A stretch of 64,000 nucleotides of DNA, taken from positions 329,271 through 393,270 of the forward strand of contig NZ_RJSE01000008.1 of NCBI RefSeq assembly GCF_003725695.1, given 5' to 3'. Source of the stretch: Nocardioides marmoriginsengisoli (GTDB taxonomy: Bacteria > Actinomycetota > Actinomycetes > Propionibacteriales > Nocardioidaceae). The translations under genes were made by a program, and so were the position numbers. The notes under the pieces are model-generated. The model was not told the DNA's origin, did no database searches, and was given only the letters and a program-made list of their open reading frames with translations. Below, piece after piece: positions 52,308 through 60,368 of this stretch. Within the stretch, counting starts at the first letter, position 1; every line of letters starts with the position of its first letter.

Positions 52308-53093
52308 CTAGTCGGATAGATCCACAATCACCGGCGCATGGTCGCTCGGGCTCCCCGTCCCCTGCGCCGGGTCCCGCTCGTCGGTGTCGATGAAGGCGCC
52401 GGTCACGCGTGACGCCAGCGGGGGCGAGCAGAGGGCGAAGTCGATCCGCAGGCCGCGGTTCCGCTCGAAGCGCTGCCGGTAGTAGTCCCAGTAGGTGTAG
52501 ACGTCCGGGCCGGGGGTGTGCGGGCGGGTCACCTCGGCGTACCCGGAGTCGAGGAACGCCTGGAACGCGGCGCGCTCCGGGGGCGTGACGTGGGTCGAGG
52601 TGGCGAATTGCGCCATGTCGAAGACGTCCTCGTCGGTCGGGGCGATGTTCCAGTCCCCGACGAGGGCGACCGGCTGGTCGGTCCACTCCGCTGCCGCCGT
52701 ACGGAGCTTGCCGAGCCAGTCGAGCTTGTACGCGTAGTGCGGGTCGTCGATCTTCCGGCCGTTCGGGACGTACAGCGACCAGATCCGGACGCCGCCGCAG
52801 AGCGCCCCGATCGCCCGGGCCTCGCTGGCGCCGTCGAACTCCGGCATGTCCGGGAACCCGACGGTGACGTCCTCGATCCCGACCCGGGAGATGATCGCGA
52901 CGCCGTTCCACTGGTTGTAGCCGGCGGCGGCGATGTCGTACCCGCGCGCGTGCAACCCCATCAGCGGCAGCTGGTCCTCGCGGGCCTTGGTCTCCTGCAC
53001 CGCGAGCACGTCGATGTCGTGCCGTTCGAGGAAGGCCTCGACACGATCGATGCGGGAGCGGAGGGAGTTGACGTTCCAGGTGGCGATGCGCAC
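52308..53093 (-). CDS. xthA: exodeoxyribonuclease III
   Basis: A 261-residue AP endonuclease/3'-5' exonuclease of base-excision repair. Endonuclease/exonuclease/phosphatase motifs are intact: ATWNVNSLRSR, LAVQETKA (metal Glu), the GDWNIAPTDEDVFD loop and the catalytic SDHAPVIVDL. Length is normal. Part of the gene is present in a second, degraded copy about 620 bp away. It lies back to back with the TetR gene on the same strand, 10 nt apart. Confidence 0.95.
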   Translation of the reverse strand: MRIATWNVNSLRSRIDRVEAFLERHDIDVLAVQETKAREDQLPLMGLHARGYDIAAAGYNQWNGVAIISRVGIEDVTVGFPDMPEFDGASEARAIGALCGGVRIWSLYVPNGRKIDDPHYAYKLDWLGKLRTAAAEWTDQPVALVGDWNIAPTDEDVFDMAQFATSTHVTPPERAAFQAFLDSGYAEVTRPHTPGPDVYTYWDYYRQRFERNRGLRIDFALCSPPLASRVTGAFIDTDERDPAQGTGSPSDHAPVIVDLSD

Positions 53094-53102
53094 CGCGTCA
53101 GG

Positions 53103-53702
53103 TTATCGACCCAGCACCATCGGGGCGACGACGGTCCGCGCGTACGCGTGCATCCGCGCCTTCGTGTCCAGCCGCGGGGGAGCGTCGGGAGTCAGCAGCA
53201 GCGACTGCGCCAGCCGGGCGAGCGTGACCGCCTGGTCGTCGATGTCGTCCACCTCGGGATTGCCGACGAACCTCCGCAGCGACCTGATCCGGTCGGCGAC
53301 CAGCGCGGTCGAGAGCGTGAGGGTCTCGCCGGCGTTCAGGGTCAGGCCGACCAGGGTCTCGTCGCGGTCGATCACCAGGAGCTGCTGGAGCAGCGGGTTC
53401 TCGCGGAGCTGGGTGATCGTGACGGTGAAGAACGTCTCGACGTAGGCCACCGGCTCGAACCCCGCGGCCCCGGGCTCGGGCACCGGCCCGATCGCCGCCT
53501 CGATGACCGCGAGCACCTTCTGGGTCTCGGCCAGGTAGGTCTGCCGGACGATCTCGTCCTTGGTGCCGACCCGGCGGTAGAGCGTCGCCCGGTTGACCCC
53601 GGCGGTGCGGGCGATGTCGTCACCGCTGGTCCGCCGTACGCCGGTGCGCAGGAACTGTGCCCTGGCGGCGTCGAGCAGGCTCGTCACGGAGACCTCGGTC
53701 AT
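53103..53702 (-). CDS. TetR-family regulator
   Basis: A 199-residue repressor. The helix-turn-helix is TSGDDIARTAGVNRATLYRR, about residues 26-45; the remainder is helical. It faces the oxygenase-type gene across 48 nt holding a clear inverted repeat, so it probably represses that gene and itself. The frame is open far upstream, but only ATG 53702 gives a normal TetR N-terminus. Confidence 0.88.
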   Translation of the reverse strand: MTEVSVTSLLDAARAQFLRTGVRRTSGDDIARTAGVNRATLYRRVGTKDEIVRQTYLAETQKVLAVIEAAIGPVPEPGAAGFEPVAYVETFFTVTITQLRENPLLQQLLVIDRDETLVGLTLNAGETLTLSTALVADRIRSLRRFVGNPEVDDIDDQAVTLARLAQSLLLTPDAPPRLDTKARMHAYARTVVAPMVLGR

Positions 53703-53720
53703 GGCCCCGACTCTACACAA

Positions 53721-53747
53721 TGCAACAAATTCTGTTGTACTGTTGCA
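53721..53747. promoter_or_regulatory. probable operator of the TetR regulator
   Basis: TGCAACA (53721-53727) and TGTTGCA (53741-53747) form a perfect inverted repeat with a 13-nt spacer; CAACA/TGTTG forms a second, shorter one inside it. It lies between the divergent starts at 53702 and 53751. A+T-rich for the region. Confidence 0.65.
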
Positions 53748-53750
53748 GGC

Positions 53751-54608
53751 ATGACCTTGCTCGATGAAGAGCCCGCGGCGGTTGCCGTCTCGGCTCAGGC
53801 CCTGGTGCCGCTGCCCGACGTCTCCGCTGCGCCGTACGGGTTGAGCGACTACGTCGGCGAGGCGTGCCTGCTGCTCGGCGCCGGATCCGCGGTGATGAAC
53901 CAGCTCGCCCTGGTCGGCGTCGGCAAGGGCGTCGCCGAGCACTCCAACACCTTCGAGCGCCCGCTCGACCGGCTCCGGACGACCCTCACCTACGTCTACG
54001 CGCTGACCCTGGGCACCGAGGTCGAGCGCAAGGCGATCGCGCGGATGGTGAACAAGGCGCACGGGCCGATCAAGGGCGACGGATACACGGCGTTCGACCC
54101 GAAGCTCCAGCTCTGGGTGGCGGCGACGCTCACCGCGGGCGGCGAGCAGATGTACGAGAAGACCTTCGGCCCGATGGACGAGGCCAGCCGGGAACGCGCG
54201 TACCGCGAGGGCTGGATCCTCGGTACGGCGCTCCAGGTCACCGAGGACATGTGGCCGCGGACCCGCGCCGAGTTCTCGACGTACTGGGAGTCGATGCAGG
54301 CCGAGCTCAGCCCGGACCCGCACGTCCAGGCGTACGCGCGCCAGCTGCTCAGCGCCCGGGACGCCGCCTGGTACCTGGCCGGGTCGGTCGCGCTGCAGAG
54401 CCTGCTCACCCGCGGCAACCTGACCGCGCAGGTCCGTGAGGTGCTCGACCTTCCGTGGCGCCGGCGCGACCAGTGGGCGTACGACGCGTTCTGGGCGGTC
54501 TTCCGGACGACGTACCGGCTGGTGCCGAAGCGCCTGCGCACCCTGCACTCGCGGCTGCTGGTCAAGGACATGCGCAAGCGGATGAGGGCGAACCGCCGAG
54601 TCATCTGA
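53751..54608 (+). CDS. DUF2236/MpaB-family oxygenase-like protein
   Basis: A 285-residue helical protein of the DUF2236 (latex-clearing/MpaB-like) family. Features: SDYVGEACLLLGAGSAVMNQ, a HSNTFERPLDRLRTTLTYVY segment with a conserved His, LWVAATLTAGGEQMYE and the final GWILGT region. Members of this family are haem-dependent or uncharacterised oxygenases acting on hydrophobic substrates. Together with the divergent TetR regulator it forms a small inducible unit. Confidence 0.85.
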   Translation: MTLLDEEPAAVAVSAQALVPLPDVSAAPYGLSDYVGEACLLLGAGSAVMNQLALVGVGKGVAEHSNTFERPLDRLRTTLTYVYALTLGTEVERKAIARMVNKAHGPIKGDGYTAFDPKLQLWVAATLTAGGEQMYEKTFGPMDEASRERAYREGWILGTALQVTEDMWPRTRAEFSTYWESMQAELSPDPHVQAYARQLLSARDAAWYLAGSVALQSLLTRGNLTAQVREVLDLPWRRRDQWAYDAFWAVFRTTYRLVPKRLRTLHSRLLVKDMRKRMRANRRVI

Positions 54609-54630
54609 TCCGGACGTCGAGCCTGTCGAG

Positions 54631-55065
54631 ATGCGCTTTGATCTGACCATGAAGAAGTTCATCCAGGGCATGCTCGTGGTCGCGATCCTCCTCGACATCA
54701 CCTACTGGACGATCTGGTTCACCAACCGCGACTGGATCGCCAGCGAGCACACCCAGGCGTACTACGACTTCGAGAACGCCTTCCCGCTCGCCGATCTGTG
54801 GCTCGGTGTCGCCTGCCTGCTCGCGCTGATCACGCTGCGCGCGGGCAAGCCGAGCGCGTTGCTGTGGCTGCTCTGCTCGGGCAGCGCCGGGCTGTACCTG
54901 TTCGCGATGGACTTCCTGTACGACGTCGAGAACGGGATCTTCACCAAGGGCGGCGGGGGAGCCTTCGAGGCCGTGATCGTGGCGCTGACGCTGTTCTTCT
55001 CGGTGACCGTGCTGACCTGGAGCTGGCGGCACCGCGGCGAGCTGCTCTCAGGAGACACGCCCTAG
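54631..55065 (+). CDS. small membrane protein, unknown function
   Basis: A 144-residue protein with four hydrophobic helices ([68 protein letters not shown]). No motif assigns a family. ATG 54649 is an alternative start and would give 138 residues. It follows the oxygenase gene by 22 nt and may be co-transcribed. Its end overlaps the hydrolase gene on the other strand by 18 nt. Confidence 0.7.
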   Translation: MRFDLTMKKFIQGMLVVAILLDITYWTIWFTNRDWIASEHTQAYYDFENAFPLADLWLGVACLLALITLRAGKPSALLWLLCSGSAGLYLFAMDFLYDVENGIFTKGGGGAFEAVIVALTLFFSVTVLTWSWRHRGELLSGDTP

Positions 55066-55830
55066 CACCCAGTCGGCCAGCCGGTCCGCGACCTGCTCCC
55101 AGCCGGCGTCCAGCATCACGTCGTGGCCGATGCCCTCGATCATCACCGGCTCGGTGCCCCAGGCCCGCGCGGTCGCGGCGACGTCCTCCCGGGTGAAGAT
55201 CGGGTCCTCGCCGGCACCGAGAACGAGGACCGGTACGTCGAGCGGGACCGGTTTGGGGCGGTCGAGCACGAGCATGTCCAGGAAGGCCCGGTAGGACTCG
55301 GACTGCACCCGGTCGGTGGCGGCGTCGACGATCTCGGCCGGTGTCCCGGGCCGGAAGAACAGGCTGCGCACCTGAGCCTCTGTCCGCGCCAGTCGGCCGA
55401 GGTCGAGGGTCGCGTTGGCGGCCAGGAACGTGCCGGGGCTGTGCCGTGCGACCTGGAGCGTCACGCCGATCACCCCGCGGGGCGGCATCGAGGCGAGCAG
55501 CGCGGCCCCGGCGATGGCCGGCCGGTCCGGTCGCGAGAGCAGCCCCTGGACGACACCGCCGCCCATCGAGTGCCCGGCGACGAACGGGGTGTCGAGGTCG
55601 GCGACGACGGCGGCCACGTCGTCCACGTAGTCGCGCATCCGGAGCCGGTTGAGCCGGACGCCGTCCGCGGACCCGGCGTGCCCGCGCAGGCTCGGCGCAA
55701 CGCTGGAGATGCCGCGCTCGGCGAGCCGCTGGGCGAAGCCGTCCTGCCAGCACCAGGCTCCGTGCCAGGCACCGTGGACCAGGACGACGGTGGCGCGCGG
55801 GTCGGGGGCATCGACGCGGATGAGCTCCAT
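55048..55830 (-). CDS. alpha/beta-hydrolase (esterase-like)
   Basis: A 260-residue hydrolase. The oxyanion segment [17 protein letters not shown] is the plant methylesterase/hydroxynitrile-lyase type; the nucleophile elbow is AGHSMGGG; the acid is in LGAGEDPIF and the His is in [10 protein letters not shown]. Probably an esterase or thioesterase; substrate unknown. Confidence 0.88.
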   Translation of the reverse strand: MELIRVDAPDPRATVVLVHGAWHGAWCWQDGFAQRLAERGISSVAPSLRGHAGSADGVRLNRLRMRDYVDDVAAVVADLDTPFVAGHSMGGGVVQGLLSRPDRPAIAGAALLASMPPRGVIGVTLQVARHSPGTFLAANATLDLGRLARTEAQVRSLFFRPGTPAEIVDAATDRVQSESYRAFLDMLVLDRPKPVPLDVPVLVLGAGEDPIFTREDVAATARAWGTEPVMIEGIGHDVMLDAGWEQVADRLADWVLGRVS

Positions 55831-55904
55831 CGGGCCAGCCTGCCCTAGAACCCGCTGGTGGTCCTCGCTTCGCTCGTGAACCTGACGCTCGGTAGGCTCC
55901 GCAG

Positions 55905-56981
55905 GTGGCTCTCACTATCGGAATCGTCGGACTCCCCAACGCAGGCAAGTCGACGCTCTTCAACGCCCTGACCAAGAACAACGTGCTCGCGGCGAACTAC
56001 CCGTTCGCCACGATCGAGCCGAACGTCGGCGTGGTCGCCGTACCGGACCCGCGGCTGGACAAGCTCGCCGAGATCTTCGGCTCGGCCAAGATCCTCCCGG
56101 CCAGCGTGGAGTTCGTGGACATCGCCGGCATCGTCGCCGGTGCCTCGCAGGGCGAAGGCCTCGGCAACAAGTTCCTCTCCCACATCCGCGAGGCCTCGGC
56201 GATCTGCCAGGTGACCCGGGTCTTCCGCGACGAGGACGTCACCCACGTCGACGGTGAGGTGAACCCGGCCTCGGACATCGGCACCATCCAGACCGAGATG
56301 ATCCTGGCCGACCTGCAGACCGTCGAGAAGGCGATCCCGCGGCTGGAGAAGGAAACCCGCGGCAACAAGGCGATCGCCGCGAACCTCGCCGCCGCCCAGG
56401 AAGCCCTCGCCGCGCTCGAGGCCGGTACGCCGGTGATCGCGACCAAGATCGACCTCGACCTGGTCCGGGAGCTCTCGCTGCTCACCGCGAAGCCGTACAT
56501 CTACGTCTTCAACTGCGACGCCGACGAGCTCGGCGACGAGGACCTCAAGAACCAGATGCGCGCCCTGGTCGCGCCGGCCGAGGCGATCTTCCTGGACGCC
56601 AAGTTCGAGTCCGAGCTGGTCGAGCTCGGCGACGACGACGAGGCCCGCGAGATGCTCGCCGAGATGGGCATCACCGAGCCGGGCCTCGAGGTTCTCGCGC
56701 GGGTCGGCTTCGACACCCTCGGTCTGCAGACCTACCTGACCGCCGGCCCCAAGGAGGCCCGTGCCTGGACGATCAAGAAGGGCGCGACTGCTCCCGAGGC
56801 TGCCGGCGTCATCCACACCGACTTCCAGAAGGGCTTCATCAAGGCCGAGATCGTCTCCTTCGACGACCTGGTCGCCGCGGAGTCGATGGCGGCGGCGAAG
56901 GCGGCCGGCAAGGTGCGGATGGAAGGCAAGGAGTACGTGATGGTGGATGGGGACGTGGTGGAGTTCCGCTTCAACGTCTGA
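55905..56981 (+). CDS. ychF: redox-regulated ATPase YchF
   Basis: A 358-residue Obg-family P-loop NTPase that prefers ATP and associates with ribosomes. G1 is [14 protein letters not shown] (residues 8-21), the DIAGIV-type G3 is in [20 protein letters not shown], and the specificity motif is a YchF-type NCDADE rather than NKxD. A coiled coil and the C-terminal TGS/ubiquitin-like domain end in [13 protein letters not shown] start. The last 46 nt are nearly duplicated at 59883-59928, so the 3' end served as an integration site, and the present end may have been supplied by the incoming element. Confidence 0.96.
   Translation: MALTIGIVGLPNAGKSTLFNALTKNNVLAANYPFATIEPNVGVVAVPDPRLDKLAEIFGSAKILPASVEFVDIAGIVAGASQGEGLGNKFLSHIREASAICQVTRVFRDEDVTHVDGEVNPASDIGTIQTEMILADLQTVEKAIPRLEKETRGNKAIAANLAAAQEALAALEAGTPVIATKIDLDLVRELSLLTAKPYIYVFNCDADELGDEDLKNQMRALVAPAEAIFLDAKFESELVELGDDDEAREMLAEMGITEPGLEVLARVGFDTLGLQTYLTAGPKEARAWTIKKGATAPEAAGVIHTDFQKGFIKAEIVSFDDLVAAESMAAAKAAGKVRMEGKEYVMVDGDVVEFRFNV
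56932..56977 (+). repeat. left direct repeat (att-like) in the end of ychF
   Basis: 46 nt, matching 59883-59928 at 43 positions. The three differences are all at third codon positions (GTG/GTC, GAT/GAC, GGG/GGC), so both copies encode the same residues. This suggests that the two copies come from two functional ychF genes rather than from simple copying. Confidence 0.8.
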
Positions 56982-57216
56982 GGAATGTTGGCCTCTTGCG
57001 AGGTTGCCGTGGAACTCCTGATTGATGTTGAGGCGAGCGTAGAACACGACGCCGACTGGTGGAGCATCGTCACCCCTTGCTGGAGCAGCCCCCGCAGGTG
57101 GCCTTGTTTCCCGGTCTTGCCTGTCTTTCCGCATCCGAAGCGGAATGCTACAAAGTCGGGCTGACGCATGATTCTCGTTTCCCCGCGACGATTGCGACGC
57201 TCGATAGTGCGCACGC
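56982..57216. other. no gene seen just downstream of ychF
   Basis: These 235 nt have lower G+C than the ychF side and no frame with convincing codon use or a start and ribosome binding site. No hairpin strong enough to be called a terminator is seen. Probably non-coding island DNA. Confidence 0.5.
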
Positions 57217-57544
57217 TCAGCCCTTGCGGTTCAGGGGCTGCCCGTCGGTCTCTTCGTTGAAGGTGTGAACGTCGATGAGGAAGGGGTCCCACTTCTCTGC
57301 AGGCTCAAGTGGCTCACTTGAACGGAAGCCGTACTCGTCTTCCAGTGGTAGCGGTCGTAGGCGAGGAGGACGCCGCTCTCCTAGCGCTCTACTTGCGCCT
57401 CGACAACACCGTTGAGTACCCAGAAGTAGTACGTGCAGTGCCCCCAGGAGTCGTGTACATATCGCCGCGAGCCTCGCTCCAGGGGCGACGGTAGAAGCGG
57501 CTCTCGCCGAACTCCGGGACGTCGTAGATGGGGCCGCTTGTCAT
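57217..57544 (-). pseudogene. broken third gene of the island operon
   Basis: The ATG at 57544 overlaps the stop of the preceding gene. Coding pieces occur in changing frames: GPIYDVPEFGESRFYRRPWS; then, after a shift, YVHDSWGHCTYYFWVLNGVV, an in-frame TAG, GVLLAYDRYHW; then, after another shift, EDEYGFRSSEPLEPAEKWDP and the end TDGQPLNRKG. That means two frameshifts and one nonsense codon in a gene of about 108 codons. The original protein looks small and soluble; the family is not recognised. Confidence 0.7.
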
Positions 57545-57891
57545 CGGAACTCAGCAACGACCTCGATGAGGCCCACGATGTGCTGGTTGAACTCCTCCAA
57601 GTCTTCAGCGGGAATCCAGTACTCCAAGATGGTCTGCCCTCCTGCTTGCTGAACGTCGTAAAGGTCCAGGTAGGACTTCTCGACCTCGAAGCGGGTCACG
57701 TACCCGACCCCACTGGCCTTGACGTTCCAGTCTCTGGCGATGCGGGTTGCGTAGTCCTCGTTGAGGACCGGGTAGAAGATGGGTTGGTCTGGAAGTCGCG
57801 GTGGCCATTCGCGCCAACCCGACTCCTCAACGAGTGCCAGCTCTTCCGGGCCGGTCGGCCTCCACAACGTCACGGTCTCGACGTTTGTCAC
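57541..57891 (-). CDS. small protein of the ADP-ribosylation/crystallin J1-like type
   Basis: A 116-residue protein: TNVETVTLWRPTGPEELALV, GWREWPPRLPDQPIFYPVLN, YLDLYDVQQAGGQTILEYW, IPAEDLEEFNQHIVG. This resembles small actinobacterial proteins annotated as ADP-ribosylation/crystallin J1-like; what they do is not established. The GTG start overlaps the end of the upstream gene by 4 nt. It is part of the minus-strand unit 58295 to 57217. Confidence 0.62.
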   Translation of the reverse strand: MTNVETVTLWRPTGPEELALVEESGWREWPPRLPDQPIFYPVLNEDYATRIARDWNVKASGVGYVTRFEVEKSYLDLYDVQQAGGQTILEYWIPAEDLEEFNQHIVGLIEVVAEFR

Positions 57892-58295
57892 GGCAACCAC
57901 TTCCTGGGCAGGTCGTCGACGGAGCGCAGCATGGCTTCGAAGTCCGACCGTGTGCAGTCGAGTAGCCCACGAGCTGGGCCGCTCAGGTCGGCAGCAAGGT
58001 GAGCGAAGCCGTCGATTGGGTCTGCGCCGAAGCCGGGATACTCCCCGACCAGGTTCATGGCGCGCATGTAGTCCGCGTGGCTGACTGACAAATCGCCCCA
58101 GTGGTACTCGACGATGCCAAGGCCGTACCGCACGTGAGTCTCGATGCCCCTGGCGCCCGCCTTCCAGTACCCGATTGCGAACGGGCCGCCCGACGACTTG
58201 CCCGTCTCCACAGTGGCCATTGCGTACCCGAACGGTTCCAGTACTGGGGACAGCAGGGCTGAACCCGCCTTGAGGATGTCGCTTGGGTCTGCCAC
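57888..58295 (-). CDS. hypothetical protein, first gene of the island operon
   Basis: A 135-residue soluble protein starting at GTG 58295 (ADPSDILKAGSALLSPVLEP). It includes GPFAIGYWKAGARGIETHVR and GLGIVEYHWGDLSVSHADYM. The pattern recalls small immunity-like or uncharacterised actinobacterial proteins, but no family is recognised. It is transcribed away from the recombinase remnant, whose start region lies 30 nt off. Confidence 0.55.
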   Translation of the reverse strand: MADPSDILKAGSALLSPVLEPFGYAMATVETGKSSGGPFAIGYWKAGARGIETHVRYGLGIVEYHWGDLSVSHADYMRAMNLVGEYPGFGADPIDGFAHLAADLSGPARGLLDCTRSDFEAMLRSVDDLPRKWLP

Positions 58296-58324
58296 GCCCC
58301 AAGTATCGCCCGCGTGGTCGAGCA

Positions 58325-58895
58325 ATGGTCTCGGTCATCGCGGCGGAAGCCGCTCGCCGTGGCTGGGATGACATCGCCTTCATGTCCGACGAGGGGTTCT
58401 CGGCCAAGAACCTTTCGCGTCCATCCATTGCGGCTGCCTTGGAGATGCTGCGGAAGGGCCAGGCCTCGGTACTGGTCGTGTCCAAGCTCGACCGGCTGTC
58501 GCGGTCTCTCCTCGACGTTGATGGACCGTGCCAAGCGCGAGGAATGGCAACTGGTCGTACTCGACCTGGCCATCGACACTACGGTCCCCTCCCGCGCTGA
58601 TGGCGAACGTCATGGCCGCCTTCGCTGAGTACGAGGGTCAACTCATCGGTGCACGTACCAGTGCGGCGCTTCAGCAGTTGAAGGCACAGGGCAAGCGGTT
58701 GGACGTCCTCGGACTCTCTCGTCGGACGTCACCGAGCGTGTTGTGGCTGCGCGGTCGAGGGGGGTAACTCTCGCCGCTATCGCTGATGAGTTGAACGCGG
58801 ACGCGGTGCCTACGGCCAGGGGAGGGGCAAAGTGGTATCCGTCGACCGTGAAGGCTGTACTCGTCTCAGCCGAGCTTGATGCGTCAGCGGCTTGA
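58325..58895 (+). pseudogene. truncated, frameshifted serine recombinase
   Basis: Resolvase/invertase-family pieces appear in order: WDDIAFMSDEGFSAKNLSRP and VLVVSKLDRLSRSLLD (frame 2); MDRAKREEWQLVVLDLAIDT (frame 0); ALMANVMAAFAEYEGQLIG and TSAALQQLKAQGKRLDVLG (frame 1); DVTERVVAARSRGVTLAAIA then ELNADAVPTARGGAKWYPST (frame 0). This requires three frameshifts, near 58518, 58590 and 58715. The N-terminal strand with the catalytic serine (YTRVS type) is missing. It cannot make an active enzyme. Confidence 0.88.
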
Positions 58896-59738
58896 CCAGT
58901 CGTTCCACTCGCCCCGGCGCAAAACCGGAAGCCAGGTCTCCAGGCTCGCACCGAGGGTCTCCAGCAGCGGTTGCCCGATAACGCAGAGCGACCGCTCCCA
59001 AGGGTGTCCGAAGACGCCTGAGCTGAAGTCGTCGGTGAAGAACGCGTAGTAGTCACCGTTCGGGAACACCGGTATCGCCCAGGTCGGGTTGGGGGAGTAG
59101 GACAGGTCCTCTGGGGCAAACCGGTATGCCGGGTGCTGCCAGTCCAAGGCAAGGAGCGTCTGGCCAGGGAGAGCGGTGACGAACGCCCGCAGGGCCTCGG
59201 CGTTGATGGAGCTCTCGCCTGCGGCGAAGGTTGGGCCCTCGCGGTCGAACACCGGAGCAAGGTCGAAGGTCGCCGAGTGCTCGGGTTCCCTGATGGCTGG
59301 CCAAGTATCAGGCGACATCCCAGCCCGAAACTCGAACCGAGTCTCGAAGTTGCTCCACGCCCAGCGGTACTCGGAATCGCTCAGCTCGACCCAGGCGTTC
59401 TGCGGGTGACGCTGCTTGAACACTGCCACCGCCGCTTCGTTGAGGTCGAAGTACGCCTCCCAGAAGCCTGGGTTCAAGAACTCCGCCGGTCCAAGGATGG
59501 TTCCTTGGTCGCTGACCTCGACACGCCAGTCGCTCGGCACGGAGTCATCGACGGTGACGAATCCGCGTGCATCGAACAAGGCCGGAGTGCCGTCGTTCGA
59601 CATGATGCGGAAGGACGTTCGCTTCGGGTCGGTGTAGACCTCGATGACTTCGTAGATGGCACCGTCGGTCAAGTAGTCACCGCCACCGCCATCAGCAGAG
59701 CGCTTCGGATAGAGCGAGGCGTCGTAGCGAACTTGCAC
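58884..59738 (-). CDS. DUF2716-domain protein
   Basis: A 284-residue protein. Residues 1-95 form a beta-rich domain (YEVIEVYTDPKRTSFRIMSN, ALFDARGFVTVDDS) that resembles small 'DUF' add-ons. Residues 110-280 match the DUF2716 type: YRWAWSNFETRFEFRAGMSP, TWPAIREPEHSATFDLAPVF, LLALDWQHPAYRF, PVFPNGDYYAFF and FGHPWERSLCVIG. Function unknown. The end overlaps the recombinase pseudogene by 12 nt. It is a cargo gene of the island and appears intact. Confidence 0.75.
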   Translation of the reverse strand: MQVRYDASLYPKRSADGGGGDYLTDGAIYEVIEVYTDPKRTSFRIMSNDGTPALFDARGFVTVDDSVPSDWRVEVSDQGTILGPAEFLNPGFWEAYFDLNEAAVAVFKQRHPQNAWVELSDSEYRWAWSNFETRFEFRAGMSPDTWPAIREPEHSATFDLAPVFDREGPTFAAGESSINAEALRAFVTALPGQTLLALDWQHPAYRFAPEDLSYSPNPTWAIPVFPNGDYYAFFTDDFSSGVFGHPWERSLCVIGQPLLETLGASLETWLPVLRRGEWNDWSSR

Positions 59739-59882
59739 CCTCGCATCGTGGCATGTCTTGCGGTGAAGGAAGGTGAGCCGACCACTCGGGCCGGCTCACC
59801 TCACTCTCGTTACCTCAGTAGCAAGGGTCGTACGGTGCGAGTGCATCGAACCAGCCTTCAGCAGTTCCGGAGGAACTGTTGA

Positions 59883-59932
59883 AGTACGTGATGGTCGACG
59901 GCGACGTGGTGGAGTTCCGCTTCAACGTGTAG
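59883..59932 (+). repeat. right direct repeat: displaced original end of ychF
   Basis: Positions 59883-59928 repeat the end of ychF, and the frame reads [15 protein letters not shown] to a TAG at 59930-59932. The spelling (GTCGACGGC) is more GC-rich than that in the intact gene and like the host backbone, so this is probably the host's own former 3' end, cut off by the insertion. Confidence 0.8.
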
Positions 59933-60031
59933 TTCCGTCCGCCGACGCTGACGATTCTGATCAATGTGGTCGTGCCCAGCCAGCCCCGGCAGCCAGTTTG
60001 ATCAGATCTAGCGCCTGACTACCCTGGAGTC

Positions 60032-60220
60032 ATGGCTGACGGCAAGCGGTCCCGGACCGGCACGTTCTGGGGGATTCCGTACGACTGGCGCCGGCCGACG
60101 CGGGCACGCTTCAAGGAGCGGATGTGGAACCCCGAGGACCCGCGGTTCATGACGCCGCGTGCGTTCGGGTGGGGGTACGACCTGAACTTCTACCGGTTGT
60201 TCCACCGGCGCTCGAAGTAG
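60032..60220 (+). CDS. DUF5808-type small protein
   Basis: A 62-residue basic protein: GTFWGIPYDWRRPTRARFKE, RMWNPEDPRFMTPRAFGWGY, DLNFYRLFHRRSK. This is the pattern of the small DUF5808 domain (conserved IPYDWR and W-N-P motifs). Function unknown. It was probably the neighbour of ychF before the island arrived. Confidence 0.78.
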   Translation: MADGKRSRTGTFWGIPYDWRRPTRARFKERMWNPEDPRFMTPRAFGWGYDLNFYRLFHRRSK

Positions 60221-60368
60221 GCCACTACTTGTAGTACGTGTAGGTCAGTCGCACGCTGTCGACGAGATACGAGCGCTTCTTGGTGATGGGTCGCCGACTC
60301 GGCTTCCCGATGGCAGTGACAGAGTTGATTCGTTGCCATCGCCCGGATTGCCGCGGGAGACAAGGACT

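Larger units (their letters stand above)
56932..59932. mobile_element. 3-kb degraded island inserted at the 3' end of ychF
   Basis: The segment is bounded by two copies of the ychF end (56932-56977 and 59883-59928). Inside it lie an incomplete serine recombinase, a three-gene minus-strand unit with a broken third gene, and a DUF2716 gene. G+C content and codon use are lower than in the flanks, and genes match no backbone function. The layout is that of an element integrated by site-specific recombination into the end of a gene, rebuilding it. The recombinase is dead, so the element is probably fixed. Confidence 0.75.

Noticed and set aside
60221-60368. Minus-strand tail reading KKRSYLVDSVRLTYTYYK at 60225-60290
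   Set aside because: It is somewhat A+T-rich and might be a gene remnant, but it has no upstream coding pattern of its own and no recognisable homologue, so it is not called.
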